A stretch of DNA of 64,000 bases from Xanthobacter autotrophicus (GTDB lineage: Bacteria; Pseudomonadota; Alphaproteobacteria; Rhizobiales; Xanthobacteraceae), in the NCBI RefSeq assembly GCF_005871085.1, contig NZ_VAUP01000042.1, positions 1-64,000 of the forward strand, in the 5' to 3' direction. The notes beneath the pieces were generated by a model. It saw only the letters and a program-made list of their open reading frames with translations, had not been told where the DNA came from and did not search any database. Shown here piece by piece: positions 8,597-16,546 of the stretch. Position 1 is the first letter of the stretch. Each line of letters starts with the position of its first letter. Both the position numbers and the translations under genes were made by a program.

Positions 8597-9808
8597 TCAG
8601 CCGGCCTTCTTCAGCATGGGGCAGGTCTCCGGCGACATGGGGCGGAAGGCCTCGGCGCCGGGGATGGTGGCGATGAGCTTGAGATAATCGTAGGGGCCCT
8701 TGGAGTCGGCCGGCGCTTTCACCTGCCACAGGTACATGTCGTGAATGGTGCGCCCATCCGCGCGGATCTCGCCCTTGCCGAACAGCGGGTCGTCCGTGGG
8801 CATGGCCTTCATCTGCGCCACCACGGCCGCTCCGTCGTGCGCCTTCGCCTTGTCCATGGCGGCGATGGCCTTCATCCAGTGCAGGGTGGAGGCATAGGTG
8901 CCGGCCTGGTTCATGGTGGGCATGCGGCCGTTGTTGCGGGCGCCGAAGGCCTTGCCGAAAGCGCGGGTGCCGTCGTTGAGGTCCCAGTAGAAGGCGTTTG
9001 TCAGCATCAGGCCCTGTGCCGTCTTGAGGCCGAGGGCGTGGATGTCCGACAGGAAGATGAGCAGGCTCACCAGCTTCTGCTTCTGGGTGAGGCCGAACTC
9101 GGCCGCCTGTTTGACGGAATTGATGGTGTCGCCGCCGGAATTGGCCAGCGCCACCACCTTTGCCCCGCTGCCCTGGGCCTGCAGGATGAAGGACGAGAAG
9201 TCCGAGGTCTGGAACGGCGCCAGCGCGCGGCCCATCACCTGTCCGCCATTGGCCTTCACCACCTCGGCGGCGTCGCGCTCCAGGGCGTGGCCGAAGGCGT
9301 AGTCGGCAGTGAGAAAGTACCAGGACGAGCCGCCCTGCTTGATCATGGCGCGGGCCGTGCCGTTGGCCAGAGCCCAGGTGTCGTAGGTCCAGTGGACCGT
9401 GTTGGGCGAGCAGGCCTTGCCGGTGAGGTCCGAGGTGCCGGCACTGGCGACGAGAAAGACCTTGTTCTTGTCGCGGCTGATGTCGGCGACGGCGAGCGCG
9501 ACCGACGAGGTGGGCACGTCGACGATGGCGTCCACCTTGTCGAGGTCGAACCAGCGCCGGGCGATGGAGGAGCCCACGTCCGCCTTGTTCTGGTGGTCGG
9601 CCGCGACCACTTCCACCTTGAAGCCGTGCTTTTCCGGCTTGAAATCCTCCACCGCCATCTGCGCCGCGGTGACGGAACCAGGGCCGGCAATGTCTGAATA
9701 GAGGCTCGACTGGTCGTTGAGCACGCCGATGCGGAAGGTGGGAAGGTCTTCCGCATGGGCTGCGACCACGCATGACAGCATGGCCGCCGCGGCAATGGCA
9801 GCGCGCAT
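8597..9808 (-). CDS. ABC-type branched-chain amino acid/aromatic substrate-binding protein (orphan)
   Basis: A 403-residue periplasmic type I binding protein (Peripla_BP_6, LivJ-like). The signal peptide is about 20 residues (MRAAIAAAAMLSCVVAAHA, cleavage before ED). The mature protein begins with the typical IGVLNDQSSLYSDIAGPG strand-turn and has the VDVPTSSVALAVADISR and FLVASAGTSDLTGKACSPN segments of the ligand cleft. In alphaproteobacteria such proteins often bind aromatic or short aliphatic acids rather than amino acids. It is first in the leftward cluster, directly under a FadR-type operator, and lacks neighbouring Liv permease genes. Confidence 0.87.
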   Translation of the reverse strand: MRAAIAAAAMLSCVVAAHAEDLPTFRIGVLNDQSSLYSDIAGPGSVTAAQMAVEDFKPEKHGFKVEVVAADHQNKADVGSSIARRWFDLDKVDAIVDVPTSSVALAVADISRDKNKVFLVASAGTSDLTGKACSPNTVHWTYDTWALANGTARAMIKQGGSSWYFLTADYAFGHALERDAAEVVKANGGQVMGRALAPFQTSDFSSFILQAQGSGAKVVALANSGGDTINSVKQAAEFGLTQKQKLVSLLIFLSDIHALGLKTAQGLMLTNAFYWDLNDGTRAFGKAFGARNNGRMPTMNQAGTYASTLHWMKAIAAMDKAKAHDGAAVVAQMKAMPTDDPLFGKGEIRADGRTIHDMYLWQVKAPADSKGPYDYLKLIATIPGAEAFRPMSPETCPMLKKAG

Positions 9809-9880
9809 TTTTCTCTCCCTGGCATTGTTCGGCCGCGGCGTCTTCGTCCGCGATCACCCAAACGAAGACGTTCATTCCCC

Positions 9881-9897
9881 TATTTGTCAAACAAATA
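9881..9897. promoter_or_regulatory. FadR/GntR-type operator between the divergent genes
   Basis: A perfect palindrome TATTTGT-CAA-ACAAATA. Its core TTGTCAAACAA (9884-9894) matches the known FadR-subfamily consensus TNGTNNNACNA exactly. It lies in the only AT-rich stretch of this 130-bp divergent region. On the minus strand it includes a consensus -35 hexamer TTGACA. It is about 75 bp from the binding-protein start and about 70 bp from the regulator ATG, so one dimer could repress both directions. Confidence 0.75.
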
Positions 9898-9939
9898 ATT
9901 TTTAGGTTGATTTGACCGTCCACTTCTGAGACCAAGAAG

Positions 9940-10707
9940 GTGAGACAGGGAGTGCGGGCAAACCAGATGGAACCGACTTACGGCCAGATTGTCACCACCA
10001 GCGCCGCCAGCCAGATCGCGGACCAGCTTCAGCAGGCGATCGTGGACGGGCGGCTCAAGGTGGACGAGCGCCTGCCGACCGAAGAGGAACTGGCCGCCCA
10101 GTTCGGCGTGTCGCGCCCCACCGTGCGCGAGGCGCTGAAGCGTCTGGCGGCGCGCCACCTCATCCGCTCGCGGCGGGGACCGACCGGCGGCACGTTCGTC
10201 ACCGGGCCGTCGGCCGAGGATCTGGCGGCCAGCCTCGGCACCTCGGTCACCCTCATGGTGGCGAGCGGCGGCATCACGCTTGAGGAGATGGCCACGGCCC
10301 GGCTGGAGATGGAGGCCGTGTGCTGCCGCCTCGCCGCGCAGAACCGCACCGACGCCCATCTTGCGGCGCTGGAGGCGGAGATCGCCCTGCAGAAGACAGC
10401 CGCCGTCTCCGACCAGGATTTCTGCGCCTCCGACGTGCGCTTCCATCGGGCAGTGGTGGACGCGGCGGGCAACGCACTGCTGCGCTTCCTCATGAACGCG
10501 GTGGTGGAAGCCCTCATGCCGGTGAGCAACATGATCATCTTCCGCGTTCGCGACCGGAAGGAGATCGTCAGCCATCACGAGCGCATGCTCGCGGCCCTGA
10601 GGGAGCGGGACGGCGAGGCCGCCGTCGAGGCCCTCGGCGGGCTCGTCCACTACATCCGCGCTCAGTATGCGAAGGCCGACGAGGCCCGCAAAGCCCCTCG
10701 CCGTTGA
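9940..10707 (+). CDS. FadR-family (GntR) transcriptional regulator
   Basis: A 255-residue regulator if translated from the GTG at 9940. An ATG at 9967 (MEPTYGQIV) is equally good or better and gives 246 residues. The N-terminal winged helix-turn-helix is clear: QLQQAIVDGRLKVDERLPTEEELAAQFGVSRPTVREALKRLAARHLI, with a basic wing SRRGPTGGTFV. The C-terminal half is an all-helical FCD ligand domain with the metal/ligand-type pattern DVRFHRAVVDAAGN and a later HHERMLAAL. It is divergent from the acyl-CoA cluster, with the FadR-type palindrome between them. It most likely senses an organic acid or CoA ester and represses that cluster. Confidence 0.9.
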   Translation: MRQGVRANQMEPTYGQIVTTSAASQIADQLQQAIVDGRLKVDERLPTEEELAAQFGVSRPTVREALKRLAARHLIRSRRGPTGGTFVTGPSAEDLAASLGTSVTLMVASGGITLEEMATARLEMEAVCCRLAAQNRTDAHLAALEAEIALQKTAAVSDQDFCASDVRFHRAVVDAAGNALLRFLMNAVVEALMPVSNMIIFRVRDRKEIVSHHERMLAALRERDGEAAVEALGGLVHYIRAQYAKADEARKAPRR

Positions 10708-10771
10708 CGCCCGTTCGCAGGCATCGGGCTGGATCTGGTGTTTCACAGACAAGACCACAGGGAAACGTCGC

Positions 10772-11758
10772 ATGAGCAACGAAACATTTCGCGCCCTCAT
10801 GGCGCGAAAGACAGAGGCTGGTCAGTCCATCGCTCTCGAAACCATCACCGAAGCGGATCTGCCCGAGGCGGATGTAACGGTCGATGTCGAATACTCTTCG
10901 TTCAACTATAAGGACGGGCTCGCCCTCAAGGGCCTCAGCCGCATCCTGCGTGCCTTGCCCATGGTGCCGGGCATCGACTTTGCCGGCACCGTTCGCTCCA
11001 GCGCCTCTCCCGACTTCCAGCCCGGCGACAAGGTGGTGCTCACCGGTTGGGGCGTGGGCGAAAACTGGTCCGGCGGCTTTGCGCAGCGGGCGCGCGTGAA
11101 GAGCGAATGGCTGGTGAAACTGCCCGAAGGGCTGTCCAGCCGCCAGGCCATGGCGATCGGCACCGCGGGCCTCACCGCCATGCTCTGCGTGGATGCCCTG
11201 CAACGCTACGGCATCGCCGCCGGCGGCAACGTGCTGGTCACGGGCGCGGCGGGTGGTGTGGGCAGTGTCGCGGTGCGCCTGCTCTCGCGCCTCGGGTACA
11301 AGGTGAGTGCCCTGACCGGCCGCCGCAGCGAGGAAGACTTCCTGAAGAGCATCGGAGCCGCCGACATCGTCGATCGCGACACCTACGCGGCAGCGGGGAA
11401 GCCCCTGCAGGGCGAGCGCTGGCATGGGGCGGTCGACACGGTCGGTGGGCATATCCTTGCCAACGTGCTCGCCTCGACCGTCTATGGCGGCGCGGTGGCC
11501 GCCTGCGGCCTCGCCGCATCGACAGACCTGCCGACCACGGTCTTCCCCTTCATCCTGCGGAACGTGGCGCTCCTCGGGGTCGATTCCGTGAATTGTCCCA
11601 CGCAGCGGCGCGCGCACGCGTGGAAGCGCCTTTCGGAACTGCTTGAGCCGGGCGACCTCGATCTGGTGACGCAGGAAGTCGGCCTCGATGACCTCCCCAA
11701 GCTTGCCGATGACATCCTTGCCGGCCGCGTCCGAGGCAGAACAGTGGTCCGTACTTAG
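10772..11758 (+). CDS. NADPH-dependent acryloyl-CoA reductase-like oxidoreductase (YhdH/AcuI family, MDR)
   Basis: A 328-residue zinc-free medium-chain dehydrogenase/reductase. The start ATG (MSNETFRALM) has agggaa seven bases upstream. The family pattern is strong: VEYSSFNYKDGLALKG, the GIDFAGTV and GDKVVLTGWGVGE segments, GTAGLTAMLCVDAL, then the Rossmann motif VTGAAGGVGSVAVRLLSRLGY and the NADPH-favouring TGR. The C-terminus has LLGVDSVNCP, typical of YhdH/AcuI. AcuI reduces acryloyl-CoA to propionyl-CoA and detoxifies acrylate. It starts 65 bp after the FadR-type regulator on the same strand and is probably co-transcribed. With the CoA ligase and hydratase across the divergent promoter it could serve a C3 enoyl-CoA pathway. 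Confidence 0.88.
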   Translation: MSNETFRALMARKTEAGQSIALETITEADLPEADVTVDVEYSSFNYKDGLALKGLSRILRALPMVPGIDFAGTVRSSASPDFQPGDKVVLTGWGVGENWSGGFAQRARVKSEWLVKLPEGLSSRQAMAIGTAGLTAMLCVDALQRYGIAAGGNVLVTGAAGGVGSVAVRLLSRLGYKVSALTGRRSEEDFLKSIGAADIVDRDTYAAAGKPLQGERWHGAVDTVGGHILANVLASTVYGGAVAACGLAASTDLPTTVFPFILRNVALLGVDSVNCPTQRRAHAWKRLSELLEPGDLDLVTQEVGLDDLPKLADDILAGRVRGRTVVRT

Positions 11759-11866
11759 GACCGCGCATCTCCACCGACCCGAAAAGACCAGGGGCATGCG
11801 GCGCCGGCCATTGCGACGCATGCCCTTCGATCGGCGGCGCGGCCCGCCCCCACAGGGAGGCGGGCT

Positions 11867-11899
11867 CGAGGGCCCGGGAGGCAAGCTCCCGGACCCTCG
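11867..11899. terminator. Hairpin between convergent genes
   Basis: A 14-bp stem with one mismatch (CGAGGGCCCGGGAG / CTCCCGGACCCTCG, loop gcaag) in the gap between two convergent genes. There is no T-tract, so termination function is likely but not certain. Confidence 0.5.
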
Positions 11900-11902
11900 G
11901 CA

Positions 11903-13423
11903 TCAGTTGAGGCGGGGCTGCTGGGATGTGCCCTTGTACCAGTCGAAAGGCTTGCCCTCGGTGGAGAGCATGATCGACTTCACGTCGAAATGGTCCTCGA
12001 AGCTCTCGACGCCGAACTCCCGGCCGATGCCGCTCTCGTCCACGCCACCCCACGGCGAGGCCGGATCGAGGCGATGGTGGTCGTTGATCCAGACGATGCC
12101 GGCCTTCACCTTCGCCGCCACCCGGTGGGCGCGGTGCACGTCGCGGGTGCGGATCGCGGCGGCGAGACCGAACGGGCTGTCATTGGCGATGGCCAGGGCT
12201 TCCTCCTCGGTATCGAAGGGGATCACCACCGTGAACGGGCCGAACACCTCTTCGCGGGCGATGCGCATCTGCGGCGTCACATCGGCGAACACGGTCGGCT
12301 CCACGAAGAAGCCGTTCTCGTGGCCGTCCACGATGCGGCGCTGGCCGCCGGCGACGAGGCGGGCGCCGTCGTCGTGGCCGGCCTGGACGAAGGACAGAAC
12401 GCGATCAAGCTGGCGCCGGGAAATAACCGGACCGAGCTGGGTCTCGCTGTCGCGCGGGTCGCCGATGCGGATGGCCTTAGCCTTCGCGGCGAGGCGCTCC
12501 ACGAACGCGTCGTAGATCGTGCGCTGCACCAGGTGCCGCGCCGCGCACACGCAGGTCTGCCCGGCACCGACGAAGGCGCCGAAGGCGGCGTAGTTCACCG
12601 CCTGCTCCACATCATAGTCGTCGAACACCATCACCGGCGTCTTGCCGCCCAGTTCCAGGGTCTGGTGGGCGAAGACGCGAGCGGCGGCCGAGCCGGCGAT
12701 GCGGCCGGCCTCGGTGCCGCCGGTCAGCACCAGCTTGTTGATGTCGTGGTGCTCGGCGAGGAAGCGGCCGGAATTGGCGCCGATGCCGTTGACCACGTTG
12801 AACACGCCGGGGGGCAGGCCGTTCTCGCTCATGAGCCGGGCCAGACGCAGCGTGGTCAGCGGGGTATATTCGGACGGCTTCACCACCGTGGTGCAACCGG
12901 AGGCCAGCACCGCCGCCAGCGACTTGCACAGGATCATCAGCGGGTGGTTGAAGGGCGTGCAGTTGGCCACCACACCGATGGGGGTGCGGCGGGTGTAGTT
13001 GAGGTAGGGCCCTTCCACCGGGATCACCGCGTCGCGCCGGCTCATGGCGAGGCCGGCGAAGTAGCGCAGGAAGTCCGGCAGGCGGCCGAGCTGGGCGCGG
13101 GTCTCGTTCACCGGCCGGCCGTTGTTCTGCGTCTCCAGCAAATACAGCTCGGGCAGCGCCGCCTCGAAGGCGTCGGCGATGCGGTTCACCAGCTTCACCC
13201 GCTCACGCAGGGCCATGCCGCCCCAGGCGTCGCCAGCGAAGGCGGCACGCGCGCTCTTCACCGCCGCATCCACGTCCTCGCGGGTGCTGTCGGGGATGGT
13301 GGCGATCACCGCGCCGGTGGCCGGGTTCCGCACGTCCACGGTGCCGCCGCCGATGCTGTCCACCTCGCGGCCATCGATGAAGTTCCCACGCGCGGCGACC
13401 GCGACCTCGGCTTTGACGTTCAT
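11903..13423 (-). CDS. NAD(P)-dependent aldehyde dehydrogenase
   Basis: A 506-residue class 3/ALDH superfamily enzyme oxidising an aldehyde to its acid. All catalytic signatures are present: the Asn in NCTPFNHP (~156), VVKPSEYTP (cofactor binding), the general-base Glu in LELGGKTPVMVFD (~269), and the nucleophile Cys in GAGQTCVCAARHLV (~303). The C-terminal half has EEVFGPFTVVIPF and an oligomerisation tail. It is leftward, 20 bp downstream of a GntR regulator gene and divergent from a Liv-type importer. It probably oxidises an aldehyde derived from the imported compound. Substrate not determinable here. Confidence 0.9.
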   Translation of the reverse strand: MNVKAEVAVAARGNFIDGREVDSIGGGTVDVRNPATGAVIATIPDSTREDVDAAVKSARAAFAGDAWGGMALRERVKLVNRIADAFEAALPELYLLETQNNGRPVNETRAQLGRLPDFLRYFAGLAMSRRDAVIPVEGPYLNYTRRTPIGVVANCTPFNHPLMILCKSLAAVLASGCTTVVKPSEYTPLTTLRLARLMSENGLPPGVFNVVNGIGANSGRFLAEHHDINKLVLTGGTEAGRIAGSAAARVFAHQTLELGGKTPVMVFDDYDVEQAVNYAAFGAFVGAGQTCVCAARHLVQRTIYDAFVERLAAKAKAIRIGDPRDSETQLGPVISRRQLDRVLSFVQAGHDDGARLVAGGQRRIVDGHENGFFVEPTVFADVTPQMRIAREEVFGPFTVVIPFDTEEEALAIANDSPFGLAAAIRTRDVHRAHRVAAKVKAGIVWINDHHRLDPASPWGGVDESGIGREFGVESFEDHFDVKSIMLSTEGKPFDWYKGTSQQPRLN

Positions 13424-13443
13424 GGCGTTTTCTCCGTTTGCGA

Positions 13444-14127
13444 TTAAAGGATGACGGCGTGGCGCGTGAGCGCCGCCACGACGCGTTTCTCGGCATCGGC
13501 GATATGATCGCGCAGCAGGCGCGCGGCCTGCCGGCCGTTGCGGGCCTGCAGGGCGTCGATGATGGCCGCGTGCTCGGCAATCAGGCGGTCGGGATCGCGC
13601 CCCTCGATGGCACCGATGGAAACCAGCACCAGGCGGTCAGCCTGTGCCACGAGGTTCGCCACCTCCTCGCGCATGCGCCGATGCGGCGAGCACATGGCGA
13701 CGGCCACATGGAAAGCGCGGTTGTACTTGATGAAATCCATCTTGCCGGAATCGAACTCGCGGAACGCGTCCAGCGCCTTCAGCGCGGCATCGGCCGCGGT
13801 CCGGGCCGCATCGGCGGCGCAGGCGGGCTCCATCACCTCGCGGAAGCGGAAGATATCGCGCGCGTCGGCCAGCGACACGGGGTTTACGCGGTAGCCCTGG
13901 CGCGGCAGCACGGTGATGAGGCGCTCCTGCTCAAGGCGCAGCAGCGCCTCGCGCACCGGCTGCTTGCTGACGTCGAAGCGGGCCGCCAGCTCCTGCTCGC
14001 GCAGCTCCTCGCCGGGGGTCAGGCGGCAGCCCAGGATCTCCTCGCGCAGGCGGGCATAGACGGCGTCGCGCAGCAGCGAAGGCACCGCGACTGCAATATC
14101 AGAGCTACTGTCGTGTTCTAGTAACAT
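13444..14127 (-). CDS. GntR-family regulator with FCD domain
   Basis: A 227-residue regulator. The winged HTH spans residues ~15-85 (LRDAVYARLREEILGCRLTPGEELREQELAARFDVSKQPVREALLRLEQERLI, wing LPRQGYRV). An all-helical FCD ligand-binding domain follows, with FRFREVMEPACA, NRAFHVAVAMCSPHRRM and a late EHAAIIDAL, which supplies the usual His/Asp metal or ligand residues. It heads the leftward aldehyde dehydrogenase gene and is divergent from the Liv-type importer operon. It is the obvious candidate regulator of both. Confidence 0.9.
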   Translation of the reverse strand: MLLEHDSSSDIAVAVPSLLRDAVYARLREEILGCRLTPGEELREQELAARFDVSKQPVREALLRLEQERLITVLPRQGYRVNPVSLADARDIFRFREVMEPACAADAARTAADAALKALDAFREFDSGKMDFIKYNRAFHVAVAMCSPHRRMREEVANLVAQADRLVLVSIGAIEGRDPDRLIAEHAAIIDALQARNGRQAARLLRDHIADAEKRVVAALTRHAVIL

Positions 14128-14219
14128 ATCTCAGTCCCCGCCATCGTCTCACGACAAATCGCTTATTTCTCTGGATATAACAACGAAAAAAGATGTCTTG
14201 ACGCACCGTTTTCGATCTG

Positions 14220-14233
14220 CGTGAAATATCACG
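14220..14233. promoter_or_regulatory. Candidate operator in the GntR/Liv divergent region
   Basis: An inverted repeat CGTGA-AATA-TCACG lies about 45 bp upstream of the binding-protein start. It is just downstream of a TTGACG hexamer (14198-14203) that could be a -35 box, so the repeat would overlap the -10 region. It suits a dimeric GntR repressor, but no family consensus is matched. Confidence 0.4.
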
Positions 14234-14276
14234 AACGAAAATTATGCCGTCAAGAGCCGCTCTGGGGAGAGACCCG

Positions 14277-15554
14277 ATGCCAACCAACACATCCGCCGTG
14301 ACGTTCCGCAGAACCCGCAGCAAGGCCAGCTGCAAAGCCTGGCTATTGGCCACGGCGCTGGCCGCCGTGTGCGCCGCGCCGGCGCTGGCGCAGCAGGCCC
14401 CCATCAAGGTCGGCTTCATGACCGTGCGCTCCGGCGCGCTGGCCGCCGGCGGCAAGCAGATGGAGCAGGGCCTGGAGTATTGCCTCGCCGAGCGGGGCGG
14501 GAAGATGGGCGGGCGGCCGGTGGAGCTGATCACCGTCGACACCGCCGGCCAGCCGGCCACCACCAAGACCCGCGCGCAGGAACTGGTGGAACGTGTGCGG
14601 GTCGACGCCATCATCGGTCCGCTCGCCGCCTTCGAGGCGCTGGCCATCGACGACTACATCCGCCAGGTGGGCGTGCCGGTGATCTCGCCGTCCGCCGCGG
14701 CCGAGGACCTCACCCAGCGCAAGCAGAACCCGTGGTTCGTGCGCGCCGTGGGCACCTCGGCGCAGGCCAACCACGCGCTCGGCGAATATGCCGCCAAGGA
14801 TCTCAAGCTCAAGCGCGTCGTCACCATCGGCGACGACTTCGCCTTCGGCCACGAGGCCACGGCCGGCTTCCAGCGCGCGTTCGAGGACAATGGCGGCAAG
14901 GTGGTGAAAAAGCTGTGGCCGCCGCTGAACGTGGCCGACTACGGCAGCTACATCAGCCAGATCCCCAGCGACGTTGACGCCGTGTATGCGGCTTTCGCCG
15001 GCGGCAACGGCCTGCGCTTCCTCCAGCAGTACGCCGAATACGGCGCGCCGGCGAAGGTGATCGCACAGATGACCACCGTGGACGAGGGCATCCTCAAGTC
15101 CATGGGCAAGGAAGCGGTGGGCGTCATCTCCTCCGGCTGGTACACGGCCACTCAGGACGTGCCCGGCAACAAGGAGTTCGCCGCCGGAATCCGCGCCAAG
15201 TACGGTGCCGATCCCGGCTACTACACCGCCGGCGCCTACGAGGCCTGCGCCTTCCTCGACGCCGCGGTGAAAGCCGTCGACGGCAAGGTCGAGGACAAGC
15301 AGGCGCTGATGAAGGCCCTGCGCGAGGTGAAGCTGGACAAGGGCCCGTTCGGCGAGGTCGCCCTCGACCCCTATGGCAATCCCATCATGACCGTCACCAT
15401 CCGCCGCACCGAGGAGAAGGACGGCCGGCTCCAGAACGTGGTGCTCAAGACCTATCCGAAGGTGAGCCAGTTCTGGACCTACGACCCCAAGGCCTTCCTC
15501 GCCGATCCGGTCTACAGCCGCGACTACCCGCCGGCCAGGCATCTGGGCAACTGA
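14277..15554 (+). CDS. Branched-chain amino acid-type ABC transporter substrate-binding protein
   Basis: A 425-residue periplasmic type I binding protein. I use the ATG at 14277 because it is preceded by GGGGAGAG; an ATG at 14244 has no such signal. A long signal peptide with a basic n-region (RRTRSK) ends at APALA before QQAPIKVGFM. The mature protein has the Liv-type pattern: VRSGALAAGGKQMEQGLEYC, ELITVDTAGQPATTKTRAQELV, IIGPLAAFEALAIDDY and VISPSAAAEDLTQRKQNPWFVRAVGTSAQ. Residues further on (GDDFAFGHEATAGFQRAFEDNGGKVV) complete the second lobe. It heads the import operon. The ligand is not evident and is likely not an amino acid, given the linked aldehyde dehydrogenase and hydrolase. Confidence 0.92.
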   Translation: MPTNTSAVTFRRTRSKASCKAWLLATALAAVCAAPALAQQAPIKVGFMTVRSGALAAGGKQMEQGLEYCLAERGGKMGGRPVELITVDTAGQPATTKTRAQELVERVRVDAIIGPLAAFEALAIDDYIRQVGVPVISPSAAAEDLTQRKQNPWFVRAVGTSAQANHALGEYAAKDLKLKRVVTIGDDFAFGHEATAGFQRAFEDNGGKVVKKLWPPLNVADYGSYISQIPSDVDAVYAAFAGGNGLRFLQQYAEYGAPAKVIAQMTTVDEGILKSMGKEAVGVISSGWYTATQDVPGNKEFAAGIRAKYGADPGYYTAGAYEACAFLDAAVKAVDGKVEDKQALMKALREVKLDKGPFGEVALDPYGNPIMTVTIRRTEEKDGRLQNVVLKTYPKVSQFWTYDPKAFLADPVYSRDYPPARHLGN

Positions 15555-15685
15555 GCCGGACCCGACACGGCTGCGGGCACCGTCCATCGGCGCTCGCGGC
15601 CGGCCTCGCCGCTTCATTTCGGGCCGCTCCCGTTCGGAGCCTTGCGACGCCCGGTCCTCCCACTGCGTCTTCCTGAGGACACTCC

Positions 15686-16546
15686 ATGGCCTTCTGGGTC
15701 AGCCAGACTCTCAACGCGCTCGCGCTGGGCGGGCTCCTGTTCATGCTGGCATCGGGCTTCAGCCTGATCTTCGGGCTGATGCGGGTCGCCAACCTCGCCC
15801 ATGGCGCCTTGTTCATGCTCGGCGCCTATGTGGGCCTCGCTCTGGTGAAGGCGGGGTTCGGCTTCTGGACCGCCGCCGCCACCACCGCTGTACTGGTGGG
15901 CGTGCTCGGCGGGGTGATCGAGCGCACGCTGCTCCGTCACCTCGCCGGCCGCACCCTCCCGCAGGTGCTGCTGACCCTGGGCCTTGCCTTCATCATCGCC
16001 GACGCCTGCCTGATGACCTGGGGCGGTGACCCCATGCGCCTGCCGCCGCCGCCGGAACTGGCCGGCGCGGTGCGCTTCGGCGACGTGGTGTTCCCGCGCT
16101 ACCGGCTGTTCGTGATCTTCGCCTCGGCCGCCGTGGCCCTCGGCCTGTGGCTGCTGGTGGAGCGCACCCGGGCCGGGGCCATGATCCGCGCCGCGGTGGA
16201 CGATGTCGGCATGGCCCGCGCCATCGGCGTATCGGCTTCCACCCTGTTCACCGCCGTGTTCTGCCTCGGCACCGCGCTCGCCGGGCTCGGCGGAGTCATC
16301 GGCGGGCCGATCCTGTCGGTCTATCCCAGCCTCGACCAGGACATGCTGCCGCTGGCCTTGCTGGTGGTGATCCTGGGCGGCGCCGGCTCCCTCGCCGGGG
16401 CGTTCGTCGGGGCCTACATCATCGGCTTCATCTACACCTTCGGGCAGGTGCTCGTGCCCGACCTTGCCTATGTGATCTTGTTCCTGCCCATGGTCGCCGT
16501 GCTCGCGGTGGCGCCACAGGGCCTGTTCGGCCGGAGGCTCGGATGA
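15686..16546 (+). CDS. livH: Branched-chain-type ABC transporter permease, LivH
   Basis: A 286-residue inner-membrane permease with about eight hydrophobic segments. It has the LivH signatures TLNALALGGLLFMLASGFSLIFGLMRVANLAHGALFMLGAY near the N-terminus and AGLGGVIGGPILSVYPSLDQD plus VVILGGAGSLAGAFVGAYIIG near the C-terminus. It pairs with LivM to form the transmembrane channel. Its stop codon overlaps the next start (ATGA at 16543), so the operon is translationally coupled. It follows the binding protein by about 130 bp. Confidence 0.92.
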   Translation: MAFWVSQTLNALALGGLLFMLASGFSLIFGLMRVANLAHGALFMLGAYVGLALVKAGFGFWTAAATTAVLVGVLGGVIERTLLRHLAGRTLPQVLLTLGLAFIIADACLMTWGGDPMRLPPPPELAGAVRFGDVVFPRYRLFVIFASAAVALGLWLLVERTRAGAMIRAAVDDVGMARAIGVSASTLFTAVFCLGTALAGLGGVIGGPILSVYPSLDQDMLPLALLVVILGGAGSLAGAFVGAYIIGFIYTFGQVLVPDLAYVILFLPMVAVLAVAPQGLFGRRLG

